40,342 nt of DNA, taken from Nevskia sp043781855 (GTDB taxonomy: Bacteria > Pseudomonadota > Gammaproteobacteria > Nevskiales > Nevskiaceae). Under the pieces are notes generated by a model that was not told where the DNA came from, did no database searches, and saw only the letters and a program-made list of their open reading frames with translations. How positions within the stretch are numbered: the first letter of the stretch is position 1; the number at the start of each line of letters is the position of its first letter. Shown here one piece after another: positions 12,028 through 20,614 of this stretch. The stretch covers positions 1 through 40,342 of the forward strand of contig JAYWBB010000072.1 of assembly GCA_043781855.1 (NCBI GenBank), written 5' to 3'. The position numbers and the translations under genes are program-made.

Positions 12028-12372
12028 TCAGTGCGGGTTTTCGAAAAAAACGTAGTTCGTCGCGTAATCGCTGATCTCGAAGTAGACCTTCTTCTCGCCG
12101 GGGTCCTTCTGCATGTTGAGATTTTCGTCGAGCACACCGTAGCCGAAGCGGTAAGGCCGCGCCTTGCCATCGTCGGTGCCGTAGGCGGTCGAGATCTTGT
12201 CGATATTGATGAAACGTCGCACGACCTTGTCGCCGGCATAGATTTCGAGCACGCCGTTGGTCCCGGTCCAGTTCTGGATGCCACGTTCGATCTGGTTCTG
12301 CGTTTCTTTCGTGCAGCTCGCCACCAGAAGTACCAAGGCGGCGCCGGCCGCAAATTTTGTTAGCGTGAGCAT
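12028..12372 (-). CDS. small lipoprotein, function unknown
   Basis: A 114-aa protein with a lipoprotein signal peptide: a hydrophobic core AAGALVLLV followed by the lipobox VASC, so Cys20 would be lipidated. The mature part (NGVLEIYAGDKVVRRF, FEISDYATNYVFFENPH) has no domain I recognise. The ATG at 12372 is preceded by a purine-rich GGAAGGGAG. It is the first gene of a two-gene unit with the SDR. Only 34 bases separate its start from the divergent DUF167 reading frame. Confidence 0.75.
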   Translation of the reverse strand: MLTLTKFAAGAALVLLVASCTKETQNQIERGIQNWTGTNGVLEIYAGDKVVRRFINIDKISTAYGTDDGKARPYRFGYGVLDENLNMQKDPGEKKVYFEISDYATNYVFFENPH

Positions 12373-12406
12373 GGCTCCCTTCCTCGATAAGCAGTCGTCT
12401 GCGACC

Positions 12407-12675
12407 ATGACACGCCTCGACGTCAAAGTCAGCCCAAGGCTTCGCGCAATGGCGTCGTCGGCTGGCTCGGCGCCACCCTCAAGGTTTCCGTGACCGCCGC
12501 AGCCGAACGCGGCAACGCGAATGCTGCCGTCGAAACCCTGCTGGCCGAGGTGCTGGCTCTGCCGAAATCGGCGGTGCAGGTCGTCAGCGGCCAGACCAGC
12601 AAGACCAAGCGGCTCGAAATCACCGGGATCGACGACGCGGAACTGCGTCGCAGGCTGGCGGTGGTTTTGCGTTGA
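12407..12675 (+). pseudogene. DUF167/YggU-family gene interrupted by a one-base frameshift
   Basis: The downstream frame reads WLGATLKVSVTAAAERGNAN...LLAEVLALPKSAVQVVSGQTSKTKRLEITG, the conserved body of the DUF167 (YggU) family. The upstream frame from the ATG at 12407 reads MTRLDVKVSP, the conserved first strand. The two join as SP-KASRNGVVGWLGATLKV if one base is restored in the CCC run at 12433-12435. As written, the gene is broken, since the upstream frame runs out as RLRAMASSAG.... This is either a real mutation or a one-base consensus error in a short homopolymer. Intact length would be about 89 aa, normal for the family, whose function is unknown. It lies 58 bases upstream of the DUF900 hydrolase gene. 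Confidence 0.8.
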
Positions 12676-12733
12676 CGCTCGCGCGCAAGCGTCGCAGCAT
12701 GCAGAGACTGTCGCGTCGAATGAGGATCGTCTC

Positions 12734-13759
12734 ATGCGTATCTATTTCGGCACCAACCGCAATCCCGACAATGTTGCCGCGCCGACCAGCTTCGGCAGCC
12801 ATTTCTCCCCGAACGGGCTGACTGACCTGCGCTTCGGCTGGGCCGATTTCGCCGGCAACAGCCTCAAGAAATACACCTTGAACGTGGCGCCTGAGAAGAT
12901 CGCCGTCGATCCGGCGAAGGCCGCCGTCGGCGATCTGTCCGATCAGATTCTCGGCAGCGACCAGGTCTTCGACATGGTGCGAGAAGAAATGAAATCCGGC
13001 AGCTGCGACTGCGTGATCTCGATCCACGGCTTTGATTACACGTTCGACGAGGCGATCCGCCGCACCGCCGAACTGAAACGCTATTACGGCGATCGGCCCA
13101 TGGTCTGGTTCGTCTTCACCTGGCCCTCCGACGGCAGCCTGTTGCCGTTCAAGGCTTACGCCAGCGACCGCGACGATGCACGCGCCTCCGGTGTCGCGCT
13201 CGGCCGTGGCGTGCTCAAGCTGGTCGATTTCCTGCACGGCACGCGGCCCGAGGATTTCTGCGCCCAGAGCCTGCACATCGTTGCGCACAGCATGGGCAAT
13301 TACGCGCTGCGCTGGGCGGTGCAGGCGATCAAGGCGCAGAGCGCGATGCGCCGCCTGCTCGAGCAGGTGCTGCTGTTCGCCGCCGACGAGGACGACGATA
13401 CCTTCGAGTTCGATTTCAAGCTCCAGGCGCTGGTCGATCTGGCGCGCCGCGTCACCGTCTACTGCAACGCCGAGGACAAGGCGCTGACGGTCAGCGACGT
13501 CACCAAGGGCAACCCGGACCGGCTCGGCGCCGGCGGCCCGCGCAACAGCCGCGCGCTTCCGGACAAGGTCAGCGTGGTCAAGGTCGAGCCGGTGCTGAAA
13601 TTCGCCGACGACGCGACCGGCCACCAGTATTATCGCTGCAACGATCGGGTGCGCGACGATGCCCTGGCGGTGTTCAAGGGCGTGGCCTCGACCGACGTCC
13701 CGAACCGCGATTACGTGCCGGAAACCCGCACCTACCGGCTTTCCAGGACGCGGCGCTGA
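12734..13759 (+). CDS. alpha/beta hydrolase of the DUF900 family
   Basis: A 341-aa protein. It has CVISIHGFDYTFDEAI (strand and oxyanion loop, about residues 95-110) and WFVFTWPSDGS. The nucleophile elbow HSMGN has S186 as the probable catalytic serine; LLFAADEDDDTF and YCNAEDKAL are candidates for the acidic residue. This is the pattern of the DUF900 alpha/beta hydrolases. No signal peptide is seen, so it is probably cytoplasmic. The ATG at 12734 follows a GAGGA about 8 bases upstream and opens MRIYFGTNRNP. The substrate is unknown. Confidence 0.83.
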   Translation: MRIYFGTNRNPDNVAAPTSFGSHFSPNGLTDLRFGWADFAGNSLKKYTLNVAPEKIAVDPAKAAVGDLSDQILGSDQVFDMVREEMKSGSCDCVISIHGFDYTFDEAIRRTAELKRYYGDRPMVWFVFTWPSDGSLLPFKAYASDRDDARASGVALGRGVLKLVDFLHGTRPEDFCAQSLHIVAHSMGNYALRWAVQAIKAQSAMRRLLEQVLLFAADEDDDTFEFDFKLQALVDLARRVTVYCNAEDKALTVSDVTKGNPDRLGAGGPRNSRALPDKVSVVKVEPVLKFADDATGHQYYRCNDRVRDDALAVFKGVASTDVPNRDYVPETRTYRLSRTRR

Positions 13760-13796
13760 TTTGCGGCGCTGACCGCCTACCCACCGGGATAGCGAC

Positions 13797-13826
13797 AAAA
13801 AAAAGCGCGGGGAGTATTCTTCGCGC
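13797..13826 (-). terminator. possible intrinsic terminator read leftward, in the hisB leader
   Basis: On the - strand, GCGCG (from 13826) pairs with CGCGC (to 13805) and is followed by eight Ts (13804-13797). The stem is only five pairs with a 12-base loop, so it is weak. No leftward gene ends here; it would stop antisense transcription running out of hisB. Confidence 0.35.
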
Positions 13827-13851
13827 CCTTATCGTCTTTCTCAGGGTCGTA

Positions 13852-14445
13852 ATGGCTGCCCGCGCTGCAACGATTCGCCGCGACACCCGCGAAACCCAGA
13901 TTGCTGTCGAAATCAATCTCGACGGTACCGGTGCCAGCCATTTCGACACGGGAATCGCGTTCCTCGACCACATGATGGAACAGATCGCCCGACACGGGCT
14001 GATCGATCTCATGGTTGAAGCCAAGGGCGATGTCCATATCGACCATCACCACACGGTCGAGGACATCGGCATCACCCTCGGCCAGGCCTTCGACAAGGCG
14101 ATCGGCGACAAGCGCGGCATCGTGCGCTACGGCCACGCTTACGTGCCGCTCGATGAAGCGCTGTCGCGCGTCGTGATCGACTGCTCGGGCCGCCCCGGCC
14201 TCGAATGGTTCGTCGACTTCCCGCGCGCGCGCATCGGCGATTTCGACGTCGACCTGTTCCGCGAATTCTTCCAGGGCTTCGTCAACCACGCGAAAGTGAC
14301 GCTGCATGTCGACAGCTTGCGCGGACGCAACGCCCACCACGTCGCCGAAACCATCTTCAAGGCTTTTGGCCGCGCCCTGCGTATGGCGTCGACACTCGAC
14401 GCGCGGCTCGGCAACACGTTGCCTTCGACCAAAGGCGTGTTGTAG
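13852..14445 (+). CDS. hisB: imidazoleglycerol-phosphate dehydratase
   Basis: The 197-aa enzyme of histidine biosynthesis that dehydrates imidazole glycerol phosphate to imidazole acetol phosphate. It is the monofunctional form; there is no N-terminal histidinol-phosphatase domain as in enterobacteria. Metal-binding motifs are visible: FLDHMMEQIARHG, DHHHTVEDIGI and, near the end, RGRNAHHVAE. The length is normal for the family. The ATG at 13852 follows an AGGG about 7 bases upstream. It is the first of five histidine genes on this strand; hisG, hisD and hisC are not in the window. Confidence 0.96.
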   Translation: MAARAATIRRDTRETQIAVEINLDGTGASHFDTGIAFLDHMMEQIARHGLIDLMVEAKGDVHIDHHHTVEDIGITLGQAFDKAIGDKRGIVRYGHAYVPLDEALSRVVIDCSGRPGLEWFVDFPRARIGDFDVDLFREFFQGFVNHAKVTLHVDSLRGRNAHHVAETIFKAFGRALRMASTLDARLGNTLPSTKGVL

Positions 14446-14515
14446 GACGCTGCACCGCCCCGTCACGATGCCGCCGCAGCGATCCTTGATTTCCGACAGC
14501 CGATTCCGCGCGTAG

Positions 14516-15163
14516 ATGGAAAAGATCGGCGTCATCGACTACGGCATGGGCAACCTGCACTCGCTCGGCAAATCGCTGGAGCGCGTCGCTGGCAATCAGC
14601 GCATCGTCATCAGCTACGACCCCGAGGTGCTGCTGGATTGCGACCGCCTCGTGCTGCCCGGCGTCGGCGGCGTGCGTGCCTGCATGAATGAACTGCGCCG
14701 GCTGGAGCTGAACGAACTGGTCATCGAGGCGGCCCGCAACAAACCGCTGCTCGGCGTCTGCCTCGGCATGCAGGTGCTGTTGGAGCGCAGCGAGGAAAAT
14801 GGCGGCGTGCAAGCGCTGGGGCTGATTCCGGGCTCGGTGCTGCGCTTTCCCGATCCATCCCCACACAGCGATGGCGAGCGCTTGAAGGTGCCGCACATGG
14901 GCTGGAACCGCGTGCGCCAGACGTTCGCACATCCGATCTGGGACGGCATCCCCGATGACAGCTGGTTCTATTTCGTGCACAGCTACTACGCTCGTCCGCA
15001 ACATGCGGAGCAGGTGCTCGGGACGGCCGATTACTCGCAGACCTTCGCGGCGGCTGTGGCGCGCGACAACATCATCGGGTTCCAGTTTCACCCGGAAAAG
15101 AGTCAGGCCGTGGGGCTGCGGCTGCTCGCCAACTTCGCTGCCTGGGATGGGCAAACGAAATGA
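14516..15163 (+). CDS. hisH: imidazole glycerol phosphate synthase, glutaminase subunit
   Basis: The 215-aa class I amidotransferase that releases ammonia from glutamine for HisF. The catalytic triad is visible: C82 in GVCLGM, H192 and E194 in FHPEKSQ. The N-terminus IGVIDYGMGNLHS is typical. The ATG at 14516 lies 70 bases after hisB. Its product pairs with HisF, encoded two genes downstream. Confidence 0.96.
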   Translation: MEKIGVIDYGMGNLHSLGKSLERVAGNQRIVISYDPEVLLDCDRLVLPGVGGVRACMNELRRLELNELVIEAARNKPLLGVCLGMQVLLERSEENGGVQALGLIPGSVLRFPDPSPHSDGERLKVPHMGWNRVRQTFAHPIWDGIPDDSWFYFVHSYYARPQHAEQVLGTADYSQTFAAAVARDNIIGFQFHPEKSQAVGLRLLANFAAWDGQTK

Positions 15164-15365
15164 ACGGGTCGTTCAAAGCCGGAGCTAACGACCTCGTGCG
15201 GGAAAAGGCGTCGCTCCACGAGCGCGTGAGTCAGGGCCCTTGCTTGCCTCGCTCCCGCCTTTACGGCACAGTCTGGACGCCATCGGAAACGACAGCGCCA
15301 TCAATCCAGCCCGCCCGCGACCAGAAACCTGAAACCGCCCGCCGGGCCTCCCATCGATTCGATCC

Positions 15366-16097
15366 ATGCTGCTGATCCCCGCGATTGACCTCAAGAATGG
15401 CCAGTGCGTACGCCTGCGCCAAGGCCGCATGGATGACGTCACCGTTTTCTCCGACGACCCGGTGAGCGTCGCCCGGCGCTGGGTCGACGAAGGCGCGAGC
15501 CGCATCCATGTCGTCGACCTCGACGGCGCGCTGAAAGGCACGCCGGTCAATCTCAAGGTCATCGAGAAGATCGCGAAAGCCTGCGGCGACGTCCCCGTGC
15601 AGGCCGGCGGCGGCGTCCGCGACGAAGATACCGTGCAGCGTTATCTCGATGCCGGCGTCAGCTTCATCATCATCGGGACCAAGGCAGTCAACGCGCCGCA
15701 TTTCCTGCGCGACCTCTGCCTGGAATATCCGCGCCACATCGTCGTCGGCATCGACGCGAAGGACGGCCGCGTCGCCATCGATGGCTGGTCGAAGCTCTCG
15801 CACCATGGCGTCATCGACATGGCCAGGCAGTGTGAGCACGACGGTGTCGAGGCGATCGTCTACACCGATATCGGCCGCGACGGCATGATGGGCGGCTTCA
15901 ACGTCGAGTCGACGCGCGCGCTGGCGCAATCGGTCAATACCTCGGTCATCGCCTCGGGCGGGGTCTCGACGCTGGAAGACCTGCGCCTGCTGAAGTCGCT
16001 CGAAGAAGACGGCGTCATCGGCGCCGTGATCGGCCGCGCGCTTTACGAAGGCGGCTTGCAATTCAAGGACTGCATGAAGGCCGTACTTTCGGCCTGA
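15366..16097 (+). CDS. hisA: ProFAR isomerase (phosphoribosylformimino-AICAR ribotide isomerase)
   Basis: A 243-aa beta/alpha-barrel enzyme of histidine biosynthesis. The catalytic pair D8 (IPAIDLKNG) and D130 (VVGIDAKDG) is present, as are the phosphate-binding glycine loops (GGGVRD, ASGGVSTLEDL, GRALYEGG). The length is normal. The 202 bases between hisH and hisA hold no recognisable gene or structure. The ATG at 15366 lacks a clear ribosome-binding site. Confidence 0.96.
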   Translation: MLLIPAIDLKNGQCVRLRQGRMDDVTVFSDDPVSVARRWVDEGASRIHVVDLDGALKGTPVNLKVIEKIAKACGDVPVQAGGGVRDEDTVQRYLDAGVSFIIIGTKAVNAPHFLRDLCLEYPRHIVVGIDAKDGRVAIDGWSKLSHHGVIDMARQCEHDGVEAIVYTDIGRDGMMGGFNVESTRALAQSVNTSVIASGGVSTLEDLRLLKSLEEDGVIGAVIGRALYEGGLQFKDCMKAVLSA

Positions 16098-16119
16098 GCG
16101 TCCGCCCGAGGTTTCCCCC

Positions 16120-16914
16120 ATGCTGGCCAAACGTGTCATCCCCTGTCTCGACATCACCGCCGGCCGCGTGGTCAAAGGCGTCAAGTTCGAGGATCTGCGC
16201 GACGCTGGCGACCCGGTCGAAGTCGCGCGCCGCTACGACCTGCAGGGCGCCGACGAACTGGTATTCCTCGATATCACCGCGTCGAGCGACGATCGTCCGA
16301 CGCTGTTCAAGACCGTCGAAGCCGTGGCCGAGGCGATCTACATTCCGCTGACCGTCGGCGGCGGCGTGCGCACCTGCGCCGATGTCCGCGCGCTGCTCTC
16401 GGCGGGGGCCGACAAGGTCTCGATCAACACCGCCGCCGTCGTGCGTCCGGACTTCGTCAGTGAAGCCGGCGACCGCTACGGCGTGCAGTGCATCGTCGTT
16501 GCAATCGACGCCAAGCGTGTCAGCAGGAAGAAGGAAGCGCTGCGCTGGGAAATCTTCACGCATGGCGGCCGCAAGAGCACCGGGCTCGACGCAATCGAAT
16601 GGGCCGCGTTCATGGTCGCCAAGGGTGCCGGCGAGCTGCTGGTGACCAGCATGGACCGCGACGGCACCAAGGCCGGCTACGACCTCGAACTGCTGCACGC
16701 GATCAGCACTTCGGTGCCGGTACCGGTCATCGCCAGCGGCGGCGTCGGCACGCTCGAACATCTCGCGCAGGGCTTCAAGCAGGGCGGTGCGGACGCGGTG
16801 CTCGCCGCGAGCATCTTCCACAGCGGCATATACACCGTCGGCGAGGCCAAGCTCTATCTGGCAAGCCAGGGCGTGCCGATGCGCCTGCCGGAACTGCCGG
16901 CCTTCGCGATCTGA
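16120..16914 (+). CDS. hisF: imidazole glycerol phosphate synthase, cyclase subunit
   Basis: A 264-aa beta/alpha-barrel that uses ammonia from HisH to form imidazole glycerol phosphate and AICAR. The catalytic residues D11 (IPCLDITAGRVVKGV) and D130 (VVAIDAKRV) are present. Other conserved stretches are FTHGGRKSTGLDAIEWA and ASGGVGTLEH. It starts 22 bases after hisA and ends 5 bases before hisE, indicating tight co-translation. Confidence 0.97.
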   Translation: MLAKRVIPCLDITAGRVVKGVKFEDLRDAGDPVEVARRYDLQGADELVFLDITASSDDRPTLFKTVEAVAEAIYIPLTVGGGVRTCADVRALLSAGADKVSINTAAVVRPDFVSEAGDRYGVQCIVVAIDAKRVSRKKEALRWEIFTHGGRKSTGLDAIEWAAFMVAKGAGELLVTSMDRDGTKAGYDLELLHAISTSVPVPVIASGGVGTLEHLAQGFKQGGADAVLAASIFHSGIYTVGEAKLYLASQGVPMRLPELPAFAI

Positions 16915-16919
16915 TCACG

Positions 16920-17261
16920 ATGACCGCTTTAACGCCACCGGAAGACGTGCTCGCCGCGCTCTTTGCCACACTGGAGGCAAGGCGCGGCGCCGATCCGGCG
17001 CAGTCCTACGTCGCGAGTCTCTATGCCAGGGGTGCCGATGCGATCCTCAAGAAGATCGGCGAGGAAGCCACCGAAACCGTGATCGCCGCCAAAGGTGAGG
17101 ATCGCGGCGCGCTGGTTCACGAAATCGCCGATCTCTGGTTTCACACCCTGGTTCTCATGGCCGCGTATGATCTTCCATTGAGTGCGCTGACCAAAGAACT
17201 GGCGCGGCGCATGGGCCGTTCCGGGCACGAGGAAAAGGCTTCCCGCGGCGCCGGCAAGTAG
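16920..17261 (+). CDS. hisE: phosphoribosyl-ATP pyrophosphatase
   Basis: The 113-aa all-alpha MazG-like pyrophosphatase that hydrolyses phosphoribosyl-ATP in the second step of histidine synthesis. The metal-binding helix GEEATETVIAAK and the HEIADLWFHTLVLM segment are diagnostic. It is a stand-alone HisE; the cyclohydrolase HisI that is often fused or directly upstream is missing here. The ATG at 16920 begins 5 bases after the hisF stop. Confidence 0.94.
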   Translation: MTALTPPEDVLAALFATLEARRGADPAQSYVASLYARGADAILKKIGEEATETVIAAKGEDRGALVHEIADLWFHTLVLMAAYDLPLSALTKELARRMGRSGHEEKASRGAGK

Positions 17262-17303
17262 TTTCCGCGCTTTGGCGCGCCACAATTTCGAGGAGGTTCG
17301 ACA

Positions 17304-17531
17304 ATGGGTAGTTTCAGTATCTGGCATTGGTTGATCGTGCTGCTGATCGTGGTTCTGGTGTTCGGCACCAAGCGCCTGCGCGGCGCCGGCGGCGACCTCG
17401 GCTCGGCGGTCAAGAACTTCAAGTCGTCGATGAAGGAAGGCGAGGCCGAAGCCGACAAGCACACCGAAGCGCTACGCGGCGGCGACAGCGCTGCGACGCC
17501 GAGCACCGACAAGCACAACGAGAAAGTCTGA
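17304..17531 (+). CDS. tatA: Sec-independent protein translocase subunit TatA
   Basis: A 75-aa inner-membrane protein that forms the Tat translocation pore. One N-terminal transmembrane helix (WHWLIVLLIVVLVFGTKRL) with the FGTKRL hinge is followed by the amphipathic helix GGDLGSAVKNFKSSMKE and a charged tail. A strong AGGAGG precedes the ATG at 17304. It heads tatABC, directly behind the histidine genes, as in many beta- and gammaproteobacteria. Confidence 0.96.
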   Translation: MGSFSIWHWLIVLLIVVLVFGTKRLRGAGGDLGSAVKNFKSSMKEGEAEADKHTEALRGGDSAATPSTDKHNEKV

Positions 17532-17545
17532 GTCCGGCGGGTCTC

Positions 17546-17914
17546 ATGCTCGACTTCAGCTTCTCCGAGCTGCTGCTCTGCTTCGTCGTGGCGCTGGTCG
17601 TGCTCGGCCCCGAACGCCTGCCGAGCATTGCTCGCGGCATCGGCCGCTGGACCGGCCGCGCGCGCGCCTACATGCGCAACCTCAGCGCCGAACTCGACCG
17701 TGAGTCGAGCGTTGCGGAGTTTCGGCAGCAGATCGGCGATGCCAAACGCATCCTCAACGAGGAATCGACGGCGATGAAGCAGTCGTTCGACGCCACCGTG
17801 GCCGAAGGCCGCACGATCGTCGGCGAAGCCCAGCAGCAGCTCGATTCAGGCGTGGTGCCGGATCATCCGGCTCATCACACGCAGGACGTCCAGACGCCGG
17901 ACAAACATGTCTGA
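17546..17914 (+). CDS. tatB: Sec-independent protein translocase subunit TatB
   Basis: A 122-aa membrane protein, part of the TatBC receptor for twin-arginine signal peptides. It has an N-terminal helix with the conserved acidic residue and the LGPERLP hinge, then a long amphipathic, largely helical stretch. The tail is short and His-rich (PDHPAHHTQ). The ATG at 17546 starts 14 bases after tatA; its 3' end overlaps tatC by 8 bases. Confidence 0.95.
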   Translation: MLDFSFSELLLCFVVALVVLGPERLPSIARGIGRWTGRARAYMRNLSAELDRESSVAEFRQQIGDAKRILNEESTAMKQSFDATVAEGRTIVGEAQQQLDSGVVPDHPAHHTQDVQTPDKHV

Positions 17915-18677
17915 AACCGCCGGACCGGATCCTGTCGAGCAGCCACTGCTCTCGCATCTGGTGGAGCTGCGCACGCGCATTGTCCATGCGCTGATCGGCG
18001 TTGCCGTCGTGCTGGTCCCGCTGCTGTTCGTGGCCAAGCAGCTCTACCATTTCCTCGCCACGCCGCTGCTCAAGCTGCTGCCGCCCGGCAGCACGATGAT
18101 CGCGACCGAAGTCGCCTCGCCGTTCTTCACGCCGTTCAAGCTCGCGGCGGTCGTCGCGTTCGCGGTCGCGCTGCCCTGGGTGCTGTTCCAGATCTGGGCC
18201 TTCGTCGCGCCGGGTCTCTACAAGAACGAGCGAAAGCTCGTGCTGCCGCTGCTCGCGAGCAGCACAGCGCTGTTCTACATCGGCGTTGCGTTCGCCTATT
18301 TCCTCGTGCTGCCGACGGTATTCAGATTCTTCGTCTCCAGCGCACCGGAAGGTGTGGCGGTGATGACGGACGTCTCGAAATATCTCGACTTCGTGCTCAA
18401 ACTTTTCCTCGCATTCGGAGTGGCGTTCGAGACGCCAGTGGCGATCGTGCTGCTGGTGATGACCGGCTTCGTCACGCCGCAACAGCTCGCGGCGCGGCGC
18501 GACTACGTACTCGTCGGCATCTTCGTCGTCGCCGCCGTGTTGACGCCGCCGGACGTGATGTCGCAGACCATGCTCGCGGTGCCCTCTTACCTGCTTTACG
18601 AGCTGGGTATCCTGGTTTCGCGCTGGGCCGTGCGCAAGCGCAAACCGGCCGAGGCTGACGCGGCGCCGCCCGCCTGA
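17907..18677 (+). CDS. tatC: Sec-independent protein translocase subunit TatC
   Basis: A 256-aa protein with six predicted transmembrane helices. The family signatures are present: SHLVELRTRIVHALIG near the N-terminus with the signal-peptide-binding Glu, and SPFFTPFKLAAVVAFAVALPWVLFQIWAF in two parts. The Arg/Lys-rich C-terminus is cytoplasmic. The start overlaps tatB by 8 bases (ATG inside the end of tatB), showing translational coupling. Confidence 0.97.
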   Translation: MSETAGPDPVEQPLLSHLVELRTRIVHALIGVAVVLVPLLFVAKQLYHFLATPLLKLLPPGSTMIATEVASPFFTPFKLAAVVAFAVALPWVLFQIWAFVAPGLYKNERKLVLPLLASSTALFYIGVAFAYFLVLPTVFRFFVSSAPEGVAVMTDVSKYLDFVLKLFLAFGVAFETPVAIVLLVMTGFVTPQQLAARRDYVLVGIFVVAAVLTPPDVMSQTMLAVPSYLLYELGILVSRWAVRKRKPAEADAAPPA

Positions 18678-18698
18678 GATGGTCGGGCCCTGTGTCGC

Positions 18699-19382
18699 AT
18701 GCACATCCTGCTCGTCGAAGACCATCCCGACCTCGCCGCCAATCTCGGCGAATACTTGAGCGCGCACGGTCATAGCGTCGACTTCGCGGCGGACGGCGCC
18801 AGCGGCCTGCGCCTCGCACTGGCGCAGTCGTTCGACGCGATCGTGCTCGACCGACTGCTGCCCGGCCTCGATGGCGCCAGCGTCTGCCGCCGCCTCCGCA
18901 GCGAGGGTGGCGCCTCGATACCGGTGCTGATGCTGACCGCGCTCGACACCGTGCCCGATCGCGTCGAAGGGCTTCAGGCAGGAGCCGACGACTACCTGGT
19001 CAAGCCGTTCGCGATGGTCGAACTGCTCGCGCGGCTCGAAGCCCTGCACCGCCGCGCGACCGCCACCGGCCGCGAGCGCCGGCTGAGCGTCGCCGATCTG
19101 GTCTTCGATCTCGACACGCTCGAAGCGCGTCGCCACGGCGACCCGCTGACGCTGATGCCGGCCACGCGCAAGCTGCTCGAACTGTTGATGCGCGAGAGCC
19201 ATCGCGTCGTCACGCGCGAGGAACTCGAACGCCGGCTCTGGGGCGATGCGCCGCCCGAAGGCGACGTGCTGCGCGCGCACATGTACGCGCTCCGCCTCGC
19301 GATCGACAAGCCCTACGCGCGCAAGCTCCTGCACACGATCCACGGCACCGGCTACCGGCTCGCCGATCGCGGCGATGGTTGA
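18699..19382 (+). CDS. OmpR/PhoB-family response regulator
   Basis: A 227-aa DNA-binding regulator. The receiver domain (1-115) has acidic residues E7/D8, the phospho-acceptor D51, T80 and K102. The winged-helix C-terminal domain (about 130-222) has RKLLELLMRESHRVVTREEL and the closing HGTGYRL. The ATG at 18699 lies 21 bases after tatC. The next gene, the sensor kinase, overlaps by 8 bases, so the two are cognate. Domain order resembles QseB/PmrA-like regulators; the signal is unknown. Confidence 0.93.
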   Translation: MHILLVEDHPDLAANLGEYLSAHGHSVDFAADGASGLRLALAQSFDAIVLDRLLPGLDGASVCRRLRSEGGASIPVLMLTALDTVPDRVEGLQAGADDYLVKPFAMVELLARLEALHRRATATGRERRLSVADLVFDLDTLEARRHGDPLTLMPATRKLLELLMRESHRVVTREELERRLWGDAPPEGDVLRAHMYALRLAIDKPYARKLLHTIHGTGYRLADRGDG

Positions 19383-20604
19383 AGGCGGCGGCCTGCGCCA
19401 CCGGCTCGCCGTGACGCTGGTGAGCCTCACCGCCGTCGCCGCTGCGGTACAAGGTTTTGGCTACTGGGCAGCGGAGCGCTGGGTCGAGCGCGCGAGCCTG
19501 CGAGGCTTGCTCGAACGCGAATTGGCGCATCTCGTCGAAACCGATGCGCCGCCGACGACGATCGCTGCGGACGATCCCACCCTGCGCTATTTCCGCCCCG
19601 CACGCCTGGCACCCGCGCCACCGGCGCTGGCGCTACTCGCGCCCGGCTGGCACGAGCGCATCGCGTTCGAAGGCAAGGATTACCAGGCGCTCGTGCTCGA
19701 CGCCGCAGCCGACGACCGCGCTTACCTGCTCTACGACATCTCCTCCCTCGAAAGCCGCGAGCGCCGCCTGCTCCTGATGTTCGGCCTCGGCGTGCTCGGC
19801 GTCGCCGCGCTCGCACTCTGGGCGTCGCGACGGCTTAGCGTCCGCGCGCTGGCGCCGCTGGCGGCGCTGGTCGGCGAAATCCGCTCGCTGAATCCGGAAG
19901 CGCGGGGTGCGCGGCTGCGCGCCGACGGTGACCCCGAACTGCGCGTGATCGCCGAGGCGCTCAACGGTTACATGCGCGAACTCGACGCGCTGATCGAACG
20001 CGAACGCGCGTTCGCTGCGGCAGCGAGCCACGAACTGCGCACGCCGCTCGCGGTCATTGCCGGCGCGTCCGAACTGCTCGCCGCGAAGCCACAGGACGCG
20101 GCGAAGCCGCTCGCGCGCATCGACCGCGCAGTGACGCAGGCGCGGCTCGATCTCGATGCATTGCTGGCGTTGTCGCGCGTGCGCGAAGCGCCGCAGGCCA
20201 GCCCGCTTGCGCTCGACCGCCTGCTGCCGGAATGGACCGAACCGCATCTCGGTCAGGGCGCAACGCGCGTCATTTACGAGCTGATCCCCGTCAGCCTGGA
20301 AGCCCCGCAGGGCAGCCTGCATATCGTCTTCACCAACCTTTTGCGCAATGCGCTGCGCGCGGCTGGACCGCAGGGCACGGTGACGATCGTGCTGGACGCC
20401 AAAGGTTTGCACGTCATCGACGACGGTCCCGGAATTCCGCCCGCCGAACTACCGCAGGTCTTCGAGCCGCATTTTCGCGGCCGCGACGGCGGCACCGGCA
20501 TCGGGCTCTACGTCGCCCGCGCGCTCGCGCTGCGGCAGGGCTGGCAGCTGACGCTGGTCAATCGCAGCGAAGGCGGCGCGGAGGCGGTCCTGCGCTGGGA
20601 TTGA
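19375..20604 (+). CDS. membrane sensor histidine kinase
   Basis: A 409-aa kinase partnered with the preceding regulator. It has a first membrane helix at about residues 10-30, a periplasmic sensor of about 95 residues and a second helix at about 125-145 (LLLMFGLGVLGVAALALWA). HAMP-like linker follows, then the phospho-acceptor H219 in SHELRTPL. The ATPase has the N box NLLRNALRAA, G1 DDGPGIP and G2 GGTGIGLY. The periplasmic part matches no sensor domain I recognise. The start ATG at 19375 overlaps the regulator stop in ATGGTTGA. Confidence 0.92.
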   Translation: MVEGGGLRHRLAVTLVSLTAVAAAVQGFGYWAAERWVERASLRGLLERELAHLVETDAPPTTIAADDPTLRYFRPARLAPAPPALALLAPGWHERIAFEGKDYQALVLDAAADDRAYLLYDISSLESRERRLLLMFGLGVLGVAALALWASRRLSVRALAPLAALVGEIRSLNPEARGARLRADGDPELRVIAEALNGYMRELDALIERERAFAAAASHELRTPLAVIAGASELLAAKPQDAAKPLARIDRAVTQARLDLDALLALSRVREAPQASPLALDRLLPEWTEPHLGQGATRVIYELIPVSLEAPQGSLHIVFTNLLRNALRAAGPQGTVTIVLDAKGLHVIDDGPGIPPAELPQVFEPHFRGRDGGTGIGLYVARALALRQGWQLTLVNRSEGGAEAVLRWD

Positions 20605-20614
20605 GCGGGCCCGC

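Noticed and set aside
12431..12440. Programmed ribosomal frameshift in the DUF167 gene
   Set aside because: The sequence is not a good slippery heptamer, and this family is not known to use frameshifting; a missing base explains it more simply.
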